Origin: Flavobacterium shii
GTDB lineage: Bacteria > Bacteroidota > Bacteroidia > Flavobacteriales > Flavobacteriaceae
Assembly (NCBI RefSeq): GCF_025847235.1
Contig: NZ_JAOZEW010000002.1
Location: forward strand, 1 to 64,000
DNA: 64,000 bases
Reading direction: 5' to 3'
Below the pieces are notes generated by a model. It saw only the letters and a list, made by a program, of their open reading frames with translations, did no database searches and was not told where the DNA came from. Shown piece by piece: positions 46,014 to 53,829 of the stretch. The translations under genes and the position numbers were made by a program. Numbering within the stretch: the stretch's first letter is position 1; each line of letters begins with the position of its first letter.

Positions 46014-47066
46014 TTACTTTAAATCCAGAACAAGCATAACTGTAAAATCAGAATCAGTCTTATTTATCTTCAATTCGTGTCGATCCGGATATTGTATTGC
46101 AAGTCTTTTTCGGACGTTTTCAAGACCTAATCCCTGACTGCTCGACGGAACTTTATATTGCTCTGTATATGAATTTTCTATTTTAAAAATCAGTTGTTTG
46201 TCTTTTTGTTCGCAAAATAAATGCACATACCCTTTTTGGTTTGGTAATCGCGAAACGTGTTTAAAAGCATTTTCTATTAAAGGTACCAAAAGCAATGGAA
46301 CAATTTGTAGTTGTCCATCTTCGATATTCCAATTAGTCTTTACATCTAGCTCATCTCCCCATCGGGTTTTTTCGACCGAAACCAAATCTTTTAGATACTT
46401 GATCTCGAGATATAGCGCAACATATTCTTTATTACATTCATACAATTGATATCTCAAAATATCCGAAAACTGAATCAATAAGTCCGAAGCTAGTTTTACA
46501 TTACTTTGCATTAAAATATGAATATGATTAAGCACATTAAACATCAAGTGCGGATTAATTTGATCTTGTAAAATTTTTATCTGTGCTTCTAAATGAACTT
46601 GTTGTAATTGCGCATGGTTTTTTTCGATAACATTATGTTCCTGATAAAATCGAAGTCCGCAAGCGGTGCCACAAATCAAAATTGCAGCGGGAATGCTTCC
46701 ACAAAACCGAGCCCACAAAAACTGAATGGTAGTCATATTAGCTTCTTCGGGATATGCACGGTTACGTGTATGTGAATCTGAGAAGACAGCATAAATCACA
46801 GCTAGGCAAAGTGACAAAAGCAGCACTACAACAAAAGCCTGTACCGCAAATAGTGCCATTTTATTTTTACGTAATGCCTTAGGAAGCATCACATCACTAA
46901 GAAAATGCGCCAAAACAATAGAGCTTAATAATATTAAAGCTGACTGGCGTATAGCCGCCATTGTACCATAATCGGCTATCAGTTGCGCACAAATGGTTGT
47001 ACCGAGTATAAACCAGAAAAAGATTAAAAATATCCAGTGAAATTGATCTTTATTTTTTGTTTTCAT
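46014..47066 (-). CDS. LytS/YehU-type sensor histidine kinase
   Basis: A 350-residue membrane kinase with four TM segments in the first about 140 residues and almost no periplasmic loop. The His_kinase domain has LQDQINPHLMFNVLNHIHIL with the phospho-acceptor His at about residue 173. The ATP-binding part shows LVPLIENAFKH (N box) and SSQGLGLENVRKRL (G box). It pairs with the LytTR regulator encoded 216 bp downstream; a hairpin repeat lies in between. The ligand is unknown. Confidence 0.92.
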   Translation of the reverse strand: MKTKNKDQFHWIFLIFFWFILGTTICAQLIADYGTMAAIRQSALILLSSIVLAHFLSDVMLPKALRKNKMALFAVQAFVVVLLLSLCLAVIYAVFSDSHTRNRAYPEEANMTTIQFLWARFCGSIPAAILICGTACGLRFYQEHNVIEKNHAQLQQVHLEAQIKILQDQINPHLMFNVLNHIHILMQSNVKLASDLLIQFSDILRYQLYECNKEYVALYLEIKYLKDLVSVEKTRWGDELDVKTNWNIEDGQLQIVPLLLVPLIENAFKHVSRLPNQKGYVHLFCEQKDKQLIFKIENSYTEQYKVPSSSQGLGLENVRKRLAIQYPDRHELKINKTDSDFTVMLVLDLK

Positions 47067-47183
47067 CTAAAAAAGAAATAAGAGAAAATTAGTATTCAAA
47101 AGTAACTCGATATTTCTAAAAAGAGCAGCAAAGTACCGAAAAGATTCTTTGCTGCTGCTTCTGAGTTAACTATAAAAAAGAGG

Positions 47184-47783
47184 TTATAAAATAAAATATC
47201 CTATACTTACATTAAAGGAACTTACTTTAGAGTTAAAGTCTTTGCTTATATTATTTAAGCCGCCTTGATAAGTAAAATCTAGCGTAAACTTCCACATCTC
47301 TACTCCTGCTCCAACCTGATATCCTATATTCGATTTATTAAATTTCCCGAAAGAATCTTTTAATTGGTTTAATGAGGTAACATTTTCATCGATAACATAA
47401 GAGTAAACTCCACCTCCAAAAACTCTCACATTTAGAGCGTCCATATCGATTACTTTATAACCAATAACCAATGGTACCTCAATGCTTTTCCATTTTACAT
47501 TTCTTGATTCAAATAAAGAGGATTTCTCAATTTTAGAAGATTTCTCGCTATACAAAATTTCGTTTTGTACATAAAACCTTCCAACATCAAATCGTGCCAT
47601 TGCGCCTCCAAAATAACCAGTTGCATATTTGGAACTAAAGCCTGCAGAAACAGGCAACTCAGAGTAATTTGCTCCACCTTTTATACCAATATGGATTGGA
47701 AGCGGAGATTGTGCATTAACTTTAGAAGAAATCAAACCCAATAAGAAAAGAGCAGTCAACAATACTAATTTGTAAATTTTCAT
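47184..47783 (-). CDS. porin-like outer-membrane beta-barrel protein
   Basis: A 199-residue protein with a signal peptide (MKIYKLVLLTALFLLGLISSKVNA before Gln) and an eight-strand barrel pattern typical of the Bacteroidota PorT / OMP_b-brl_2 group (HIGIKGGANYSELPV, VGAGVEMWKFTLDFTYQGGL, FNVSIGYFIL). ATG 47783 is preferred over a start at 47819, because the signal peptide begins there. It lies upstream of the LytS kinase on the same strand, and paired LytTR-type boxes lie 60 bp before it. Confidence 0.82.
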   Translation of the reverse strand: MKIYKLVLLTALFLLGLISSKVNAQSPLPIHIGIKGGANYSELPVSAGFSSKYATGYFGGAMARFDVGRFYVQNEILYSEKSSKIEKSSLFESRNVKWKSIEVPLVIGYKVIDMDALNVRVFGGGVYSYVIDENVTSLNQLKDSFGKFNKSNIGYQVGAGVEMWKFTLDFTYQGGLNNISKDFNSKVSSFNVSIGYFIL

Positions 47784-47842
47784 GATAATAGTTTTTATTA
47801 ATTTGATGCAAAGGAGCATAAACTATAATCCCTATTAAAATT

Positions 47843-47877
47843 AGTTTGATGAACGGCATTAGTCTTTTGACCAACGG
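47843..47877 (-). promoter_or_regulatory. paired LytTR-type boxes, site B
   Basis: On the minus strand CCGTTGGTCAAAAG (47877 to 47864) and CCGTTCATCAAACT (47856 to 47843) repeat with a 21-bp period. TCCGTTGGT matches the LytTR consensus at 9 of 9 positions and GCCGTTCAT at 8 of 9. The first box is identical to site A at 13 of 14 bases. A weak -7 box CTCCTTTG (47809-47816) follows 26 bp after the second repeat. Confidence 0.78.
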
Positions 47878-47904
47878 ACCGAAAACAAATCTGTGACAAA
47901 ATAA

Positions 47905-48028
47905 TTAACCGCTAAGAACGCAAAGCCTTTTATTTACAAGTTTTTATAAAATGCAAAGTTCGCAAAGCTTTGTGTTGAACCAGCTTTGCGAACTTTGCGT
48001 AAATCTTTGCGCCCTTTGTGGTAAAAAT
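47905..48028. repeat. CTTTGCG hairpin repeat, copy B (inverted to copy A)
   Basis: Core 47953-47998 with perfect 17-bp arms and 12-nt loop, reverse complement of copy A with one mismatch in 46. It continues to the right with gtaaatctttgcgccctttg. Left of it lies ttaaccgctaag. It follows the upstream region of the barrel gene at 47.8 kb. Confidence 0.85.
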
Positions 48029-48097
48029 TTGCCACAGATTTCAAGAAAGTCGGTTTGGGACTTTGACAAAGAGTTGCTAACTTAAATTGTCTATAGA

Positions 48098-48221
48098 GGA
48101 ACGCGGATGATATGGATTTACAAAAGTAAAGCCGCGGATTAAAACTGATTTAAAACAATCAAAAATAAAATCCGTTTTAATCAGCGTTTTCGCTCTAGCG
48201 AATCCGCCTCATCCGCGTTCC
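48098..48221. repeat. GGAACGCGGATGA inverted repeat
   Basis: Arms ggaacgcggatga (48098-48110) and tcatccgcgttcc (48209-48221) pair perfectly over 13 bp. Inner words (ggattaaaactgattt, ttttaatcagcg, gccgcggatt, aatccgcc) also pair, so the whole 124 bp forms one long imperfect hairpin. It is non-coding and more G/C-rich than its flanks. Confidence 0.75.
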
Positions 48222-48272
48222 TTTCGCAAACAGTTAGATAGAATTATAATGATTAAAAAGATTTTAAAAAGA

Positions 48273-48332
48273 TTTGTGTTGAATCAGCTTTGCGAACTTC
48301 GCGTAAATCTTTGCGTGCTTTGCGGTTAATTT
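48273..48332. repeat. CTTTGCG repeat, half copy C
   Basis: Same loop and right arm as copy B (tttgtgttgaatcagctttg from 48273) followed by cgtaaatctttgcg and ctttgcggttaat; the left arm is missing. It lies just downstream of the peroxidase gene, which ends at 48373 on the minus strand. Confidence 0.75.
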
Positions 48333-48372
48333 TTTTGCATCTCAAATCTAGCATCTCTTAGTCTTGCCTCTA

Positions 48373-50151
48373 TTATCTCATTTTTAGATACCTCTCATCC
48401 GTTAGCGTCTTCATAAAAACAATTAATTGCTTCTTTTCTTTATCAGATAAATTTAGTTTGTCTTCGGGTAAAGTTTGATTAGGAAGATCAAAACCTAAAC
48501 CTATTCCTCCACCATCATTATAAAAATCAACAACTTCTTCTAGTGTTTTATAAACCCCATTATGCATATAAGGAGCAGTAAGTGCTATGTTTCTTATGGT
48601 AGGAGTTTTAAACGAAAACTTATGAATAGCAGCTTGCGTTATAACGAACTTACCCAAATCGCCATCAAGTGTTTTGTTTTTATTTGGCACACCTAATACT
48701 TCACTTTCCGATCTGTCAAAATTTGGCGGAACAGTTCCATTCGTAAGTGGTATAAAATGACACGTTGCACATTTGGCTTTGCCAGCAAATAAATTAAACC
48801 CTGCTTTTTCATCAGCAGTAAACGTTCCTTTATTTTGCATATACCTATCAAATTTAGAATCGTAATGGCTTAAAGAACGAATGTAAGAAGCTAAAGCATT
48901 TTTTATTTCAAATGCGTTTATTTCACCTTTCGGGAATGCTTTTTTAAATTCCTTTACATAGTCGGCATTTTTCTTGATTGCCAATGCCGATTTCTCCAGA
49001 GAACCATGCATTTCATTTTCATTTTTAATAACAGCAACTGCCTGATCTTCGAGATATCCCACTCTAGAATCCGAGAAAAACACACGCTGAAAAGCAATAT
49101 TATTAAGTGTCGGTGTATTACGCTGAATCATCGATTTCCCGTCTAATGAAACTGCTCTTTCCAAACCATCCGTAAATGCTTTCTCGGCATGATGACAAGA
49201 TGCACAGGAACGTGTATTGTTTCCTGATAGAATAGGATCATTAAATAACTTTTTCCCTAAAGCAATTTTTTCTGGCGTTGTTTTATAATCCGGAAAACCC
49301 GAAAATGCTTCTGCATCAAATGCTTCTGCATCAAATATCGTTTGTGCGATTGCTTTTAAACCTCTTGATTCTTTCATGAACGGAATTCCAAGTTCAGTTT
49401 GGGTTTGATAAAGCCCTCTGCTTAACGGATTGGCTATTTCTCTTATAAAAAAAGCACGATCAAAAGTATTGAAGCCCGTATGTGCTTTTAAATACTTTTT
49501 ACCTTTTTCAAGAATCTGAAGCACTTGCTTAGAATTCGAAACTGTTTTATTTTCAATATAAATACGATAATATTTTTCGATAGTTTCTAACGATACCAAT
49601 GCCTCATTTATTGAATTAAAGGCAATAGGCGAATCAAATCCAGTAATTCCCAAGGTAATAATGCGATATACTTGTAATCTCATGGCATCAAAAACATGAG
49701 CATCGGTTAATTCATTAGTACTTGAAACTTTTTCCAAACGCGTTAAATTAGCTTCCAAGACACCCAATTCCTGAACCAATTCTTTTTTAACTTCGGTATT
49801 GTATTTTGGAAAAATTAATTCTTCTATAACCTGAAAACCCTCTGGTGGAACTGTTACTTTATCATTTTCTTCAAACTCGCTTATTGCAGGTCCATTAATA
49901 GCTTTGGAAACCGTTGGCGAGTAATATTCACTTATCATTTCGACTTTCTTATAGCTCTGGTGCGCTTCCAGAAACTGTCGCTGAATTTGTGCCTCGGTAG
50001 AATCCGATTGTACCGAATACTTAAGTTTGGCAACTTTTTGAATCAATAAAGAAATATCATCTTTAAACAATTCATTTACTTCCTGATGTTTGTTTTTTTT
50101 CTGACAAGCAACCAACGCTATAACGAACAACAAACAGTATATTTTTTTCAT
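48373..50151 (-). CDS. imelysin-like / di-haem cytochrome c peroxidase fusion lipoprotein
   Basis: A 592-residue lipoprotein (Cys16). The C-terminal half (about 285-592) is a MauG/CcpA di-haem peroxidase with haem motifs CASCH (316-320) and CATCH (461-465) and TPTLRN-like TPTIRNIALTAPYMHNG. The N-terminal half (about 25-270) is all-helical and resembles imelysin domains (AHQSYKKVEMISEYYSP, INGP), which occur in periplasmic iron-related proteins. Residues 274-283 are a perfect DAEAF duplication. It lies downstream of the PhoX-like gene but a terminator hairpin separates them. Confidence 0.82.
   Translation of the reverse strand: MKKIYCLLFVIALVACQKKNKHQEVNELFKDDISLLIQKVAKLKYSVQSDSTEAQIQRQFLEAHQSYKKVEMISEYYSPTVSKAINGPAISEFEENDKVTVPPEGFQVIEELIFPKYNTEVKKELVQELGVLEANLTRLEKVSSTNELTDAHVFDAMRLQVYRIITLGITGFDSPIAFNSINEALVSLETIEKYYRIYIENKTVSNSKQVLQILEKGKKYLKAHTGFNTFDRAFFIREIANPLSRGLYQTQTELGIPFMKESRGLKAIAQTIFDAEAFDAEAFSGFPDYKTTPEKIALGKKLFNDPILSGNNTRSCASCHHAEKAFTDGLERAVSLDGKSMIQRNTPTLNNIAFQRVFFSDSRVGYLEDQAVAVIKNENEMHGSLEKSALAIKKNADYVKEFKKAFPKGEINAFEIKNALASYIRSLSHYDSKFDRYMQNKGTFTADEKAGFNLFAGKAKCATCHFIPLTNGTVPPNFDRSESEVLGVPNKNKTLDGDLGKFVITQAAIHKFSFKTPTIRNIALTAPYMHNGVYKTLEEVVDFYNDGGGIGLGFDLPNQTLPEDKLNLSDKEKKQLIVFMKTLTDERYLKMR
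49306..49335. repeat. in-frame 15-bp tandem repeat in the peroxidase gene
   Basis: Two exact copies of tgcttctgcatcaaa, coding on the minus strand for DAEAF twice at residues 274-283, in the linker between the helical N-terminal domain and the peroxidase domain. Confidence 0.9.
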
Positions 50152-50183
50152 GATTTAATACCGATTAAAAGAGGAACATTTAG

Positions 50184-50231
50184 AAAAACAGAAACCACTA
50201 CCTCAAATTGAAGTAGTGGATTACTGTTTTT
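50184..50231 (-). terminator. hairpin terminator after the PhoX-like gene
   Basis: Stem CCACTAC / GTAGTGG with an outer AAAACAG / CTGTTTTT extension and, on the minus strand, a T-rich end. It lies between the PhoX-like gene and the peroxidase gene. Confidence 0.7.
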
Positions 50232-50247
50232 ACAATTACTTAAAAAT

Positions 50248-51705
50248 TTATCTCGCTAAACCTTTAAGAACTAAAATTTGACTTGCTTGTTGTTCGTTAG
50301 GACGGTTTGTTCCACCATCAACGCCTTTATATTTATCGCCAGTCCAAGTATGTGGTTGTACACTCAACATAAAAGTATCTTCGATACCTACTTGCTCCGA
50401 AACATCGATTAAAGCACCATACTCCCAATCTCCGAATTTAGACATTCCACCTACGTTATATTTAGCAGCATCAGCTTGAGTACGACGGTGATCCAACTCA
50501 ACTACAACTTTTAAATCCTTCGTCGCAATGTTGTATTGGTAGATATAAGCATCATGAGTTTCGTCTCCGTAACCATTAGCATCTTCCTGAACGTATACAA
50601 AGTTTTTAGTCACACAGATGTTATCCGGATTTTGGAATTTACCAGCAATTCCCGAACGATTATCACCATCAAGAATAACTTCAAGAGTTCCTTTTAATGG
50701 ATCTGCAGCATCAAGATTTAATCTATAAACTCTACCATATTTAGTTCTCGAAGCATCAGCATTTGTTCCAGTTGTATTTTGTCCAGTAGCATTAAAATAC
50801 AATTCACGATCTGCAGTACCACCACCTTTACGGTAATCCAAATCCTCTACACGACCAAATTTAATAGCCTTCAATGTATTTACAGATGCATTAATTTGAG
50901 CACCAGTAAGTGTTTTATGATTGTCGATTTTTACAAAAGAAACAGGGTAAGACTTACTAACCGTCATATCCATTTCTCTTTGGTTATCGTCATTTCTTTT
51001 TAGCATATATAAAGAACCACCAGATAAATCACCCACAGTATTTGATACATACATAAAAACTTGACCTCCGTAAGTTCCTGAATCATCATCACCAATTACA
51101 ACAACCGTTTTTCCTTTATAAGCAGATATAGGTAACGGCAAAGCATTCTCGGCACTTAAACGACCAAATCCTGCTAATTCTTTTGAAACCGATGCCGAAC
51201 CAACACTTCCGTTAGGATCTAATGCATGTGTACGAGACTCTTCTCCAGATTCTCCACAAGTTAAAAACACAGGTCCAAAACCATGTTCTGCAGGTGTAGC
51301 CATAGTAGCCCCACATAATCTCCATGTTCCTCCGCTAGAGTTTAACAAATATTCTCCTTTGGTAGGTTTGAATGTTTTGTCAAGCATAATTCTTGAAACA
51401 GCAAAGTTATCTTCGTTGTTTACTAAAAAAGTAAAAGTTCCATCTGCATTTTTCAACAAACCAGAACCATCTGCAGAACCTCCAAAAACAAATTTAGGAC
51501 TGTCTGGAAAAACATCGTCTGAACTAAAAAGAGAATAAATCTTCAAACTTTCAAAACCCGCCTTTGCCTTTAATAAACTTGGCGTTACCGATTGGTCTTT
51601 TAATACAACACTCGTCGTTGCAGTTGGTTCCTGATCTTTAGAATCATTATTACATGATGTAATTAAAGATCCAAGAATAATTAGGGGTAAAATAATTCTT
51701 TTCAT
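50248..51705 (-). CDS. PhoX-like (DUF839) alkaline phosphatase lipoprotein
   Basis: A 485-residue lipoprotein (lipobox LITSC, Cys18). Family features include FLVNNEDNFAVSR, the GPVFLTCGESGEESRTH segment with the conserved Cys-Gly-Glu, GRVEDLDYRKGG and NPDNICVTKNFVYVQED, all matching the beta-propeller PhoX/DUF839 group that uses calcium and iron to split phosphate esters. It would release phosphate at the cell surface or periplasm. A polyphosphate kinase gene lies 197 bp upstream on the same strand, which fits a phosphorus theme; co-regulation is inferred. Confidence 0.78.
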   Translation of the reverse strand: MKRIILPLIILGSLITSCNNDSKDQEPTATTSVVLKDQSVTPSLLKAKAGFESLKIYSLFSSDDVFPDSPKFVFGGSADGSGLLKNADGTFTFLVNNEDNFAVSRIMLDKTFKPTKGEYLLNSSGGTWRLCGATMATPAEHGFGPVFLTCGESGEESRTHALDPNGSVGSASVSKELAGFGRLSAENALPLPISAYKGKTVVVIGDDDSGTYGGQVFMYVSNTVGDLSGGSLYMLKRNDDNQREMDMTVSKSYPVSFVKIDNHKTLTGAQINASVNTLKAIKFGRVEDLDYRKGGGTADRELYFNATGQNTTGTNADASRTKYGRVYRLNLDAADPLKGTLEVILDGDNRSGIAGKFQNPDNICVTKNFVYVQEDANGYGDETHDAYIYQYNIATKDLKVVVELDHRRTQADAAKYNVGGMSKFGDWEYGALIDVSEQVGIEDTFMLSVQPHTWTGDKYKGVDGGTNRPNEQQASQILVLKGLAR

Positions 51706-51901
51706 TTTAGTTAAAGTTGGTTTATATTTTTTTTACAAAGTAACCTCCTACTCTTTAACTAAAAATGATTTCGATATTATCAAAAAAACAAAAGTCACAT
51801 CAAAACCACCCAATAAACGTCAAAATAATTAACATTAAATTAGTAATACAAAACATTCATAAACTTGCAGTAACATCAAACCAAAAAAAAGAGCCTTATT
51901 T

Positions 51902-52783
51902 CTAAGACTCGTTTTCCAATTGTTTTTTATAAATTCCAATGTTTTCCCTGATACTCTCAGGCAATTCTGGTTCCTTAATATCGGTATGTTTCTCCATTGT
52001 TTCCCAAATAATTTTGGCCACAATATAACGTGCCATCTCTTTATCATCTGCAGGAACTACATACCAAGGAGCATCTTTGGTCGAAGTTTTATTTATAGCT
52101 TCTTCATAATACTTTTGATAATCATCCCAATATCCACGCTCCTTCAAATCCGAAACTGAGAATTTCCAATTATGCTTTTCCTTGTCCAATCGTCTCAATA
52201 ATCTTTGGCGCTGTTCCTCCTTGCTTAAATGCAAATAAAACTTAAGAACAATAATCCCGTTTTGCGTAATATGCCTCTCAAAATTATTAATTTGCTCAAT
52301 TCTGTTTTTCCAAAAATCCTCTGTAATATCTTCTACCTTCTCAATTCCTGGTAGATTCTCATTCAATATAAATTCAGGATGTACACGAGTAACCAAAATA
52401 TTCTCGTAATGCGTACGATTAAAAATTGCATATTTTCCTTTTTCGGGCAAAGCAAGATAATGTCTCCATAAATAATCATGCTCAAGCTCGGAAGAATTAG
52501 GTGTTTTAAAACTATGAACCACAACTCCACGTGGATTAAACTCCTTAAAAACCTCACGAATCAAACTGTCTTTTCCCGAAGTATCCATCCCTTGCAAACA
52601 AATCAAAACGCCGTACCTATTATGAGCATACATCACATCTTGCTGTTTACTTAATTTAGCTTGTACCTTATCCAGTTTTACTTCCTTGTCCTTCTCATCG
52701 GCATTTATATCCAGTAAAGTCGGAATTTTTGATAGTTTTATTTTATCAACAACTTTAAAATTTTTTGGGTCAATTGATTTCAT
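51902..52783 (-). CDS. polyphosphate kinase 2 family protein
   Basis: A 293-residue PPK2 enzyme that transfers phosphate between polyphosphate and nucleotides. Walker A is GMDTSGKDS (65-73) and the lid / Walker B region has FNRTHYENILVTRVHP; the motif YLWRHYLALPEKGKYAIFNR is diagnostic. Length fits single-domain PPK2. Whether it acts on NDP or NMP cannot be told here. It lies upstream of the PhoX-like gene on the same strand. Confidence 0.93.
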   Translation of the reverse strand: MKSIDPKNFKVVDKIKLSKIPTLLDINADEKDKEVKLDKVQAKLSKQQDVMYAHNRYGVLICLQGMDTSGKDSLIREVFKEFNPRGVVVHSFKTPNSSELEHDYLWRHYLALPEKGKYAIFNRTHYENILVTRVHPEFILNENLPGIEKVEDITEDFWKNRIEQINNFERHITQNGIIVLKFYLHLSKEEQRQRLLRRLDKEKHNWKFSVSDLKERGYWDDYQKYYEEAINKTSTKDAPWYVVPADDKEMARYIVAKIIWETMEKHTDIKEPELPESIRENIGIYKKQLENES

Positions 52784-52823
52784 ATTTCATCGTTTTAATT
52801 AAAGTAAATATACTATTTTTGGT

Positions 52824-52970
52824 CAGCTTTTTCCCGCTTTGCATTACAATACTTTTCAGTAAATTGCTTTTTTCTAAAAAAGTAACAGGAGCTTCCGCTG
52901 GTCGCTCTGTTTCTTTAAGAAAAAATAACAATTTCCTCTCAAAGTATTTTCATTATAATCGGGGCTAAAA
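52824..52970. repeat. TCCCGCT...ATCGGGGCTA intergenic repeat, copy 2
   Basis: Begins cagctttttcccgcttt and ends ataatcggggctaaaa, with an inner hairpin cttttttctaaaaaag and gcttccgctg words. Ends and orientation match copy 1 at 24191-24272; the interior is diverged. A 67-codon ORF across it has no protein-like features and is not called. Confidence 0.55.
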
Positions 52971-52994
52971 CATCTACATCCAAAAACAACAATC

Positions 52995-53828
52995 ATGGAA
53001 AAATTCACACTCGAAATCCTATTCCAAATCATTGGGATTGGTTCTGCATCAGGACTTATATATCAAGACAATTCATTATTTATAATTGGCGACAATAGTG
53101 GTTATTTATACGAATACAACATCGATAATTCCGATTTAAAAAAACATGAGATAATTGCAAATCCAACCGAAAACATTGCAAAAAATATAAAACCCGATTT
53201 TGAATCCATTACACAACATGGAGATACCTTATATATTTTTGGTTCAGGATCAACCGATCAGAGAAACAAAATGGTCGAATTCGATTTAAAAAACAAAACC
53301 AAAATCGCGACAAACAACTTAACCGATTTTTATGCCGTAATGCAAAATTTCTCAGGTATAAAACCAGAGGATTTTAATCTGGAAGGCGCTATTTTCGATG
53401 GCGAAAATTGGTATTTATTCAATCGAGGAAACGGAAAAACCAATAAAAATGCCATTTTCACCATACATGCCAAAAGCTTAGGAGAAGAATTTAGCCTTAT
53501 ATCTGTAGATTATAAGCTCCCTAAAATAAAAGGAGTTCGCAGCAGTTTTACAGATGCCATACTTGTTGATAATAAAATTTACTTTTTGGCTACAGCCGAA
53601 GACACCAAATCTACCTATGCCGATGGAGAAATATTAGGAAGCTTTATTGGTCGAATTGATTTGAAAACCATGAAAATTGATTTTACTAAAAAAATCAGTG
53701 CAACCAATAAATTCGAAGGTATTACATTATATAAAAAATCAAACAATCAAATCGAGTTTTTACTTTGCGAAGACAATGACACCGAGCTTCTAGAAACTAA
53801 GATTTACAAATTAACCCTAAACAATTAA
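52995..53828 (+). CDS. beta-propeller-like protein, unknown function (DUF6929-like)
   Basis: A 277-residue protein made of repeated beta segments with the rhythm of a propeller (SGLIYQDNSLFIIGDNSGYLYEYN, DFESITQHGDTLYIFGSGS, NLEGAIFDGENWYLFNRGNGK, DAILVDNKIYFLATAED). It resembles DUF6929-type proteins, with moderate certainty. No signal peptide is evident. It ends 1 bp before the scramblase-like gene start, so the two are co-expressed. Confidence 0.7.
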   Translation: MEKFTLEILFQIIGIGSASGLIYQDNSLFIIGDNSGYLYEYNIDNSDLKKHEIIANPTENIAKNIKPDFESITQHGDTLYIFGSGSTDQRNKMVEFDLKNKTKIATNNLTDFYAVMQNFSGIKPEDFNLEGAIFDGENWYLFNRGNGKTNKNAIFTIHAKSLGEEFSLISVDYKLPKIKGVRSSFTDAILVDNKIYFLATAEDTKSTYADGEILGSFIGRIDLKTMKIDFTKKISATNKFEGITLYKKSNNQIEFLLCEDNDTELLETKIYKLTLNN

Positions 53829-53829
53829 A

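Noticed and set aside
45858..48332. CTTTGCG repeats as a CRISPR array
   Set aside because: Copies are inverted, differ in length and have genes between them; there is no regular spacer pattern and no cas gene.
52765..52968. 67-codon ORF before the propeller-like gene
   Set aside because: It overlaps the start of the PPK2 gene and an intergenic repeat, and shows no protein-like conservation pattern.
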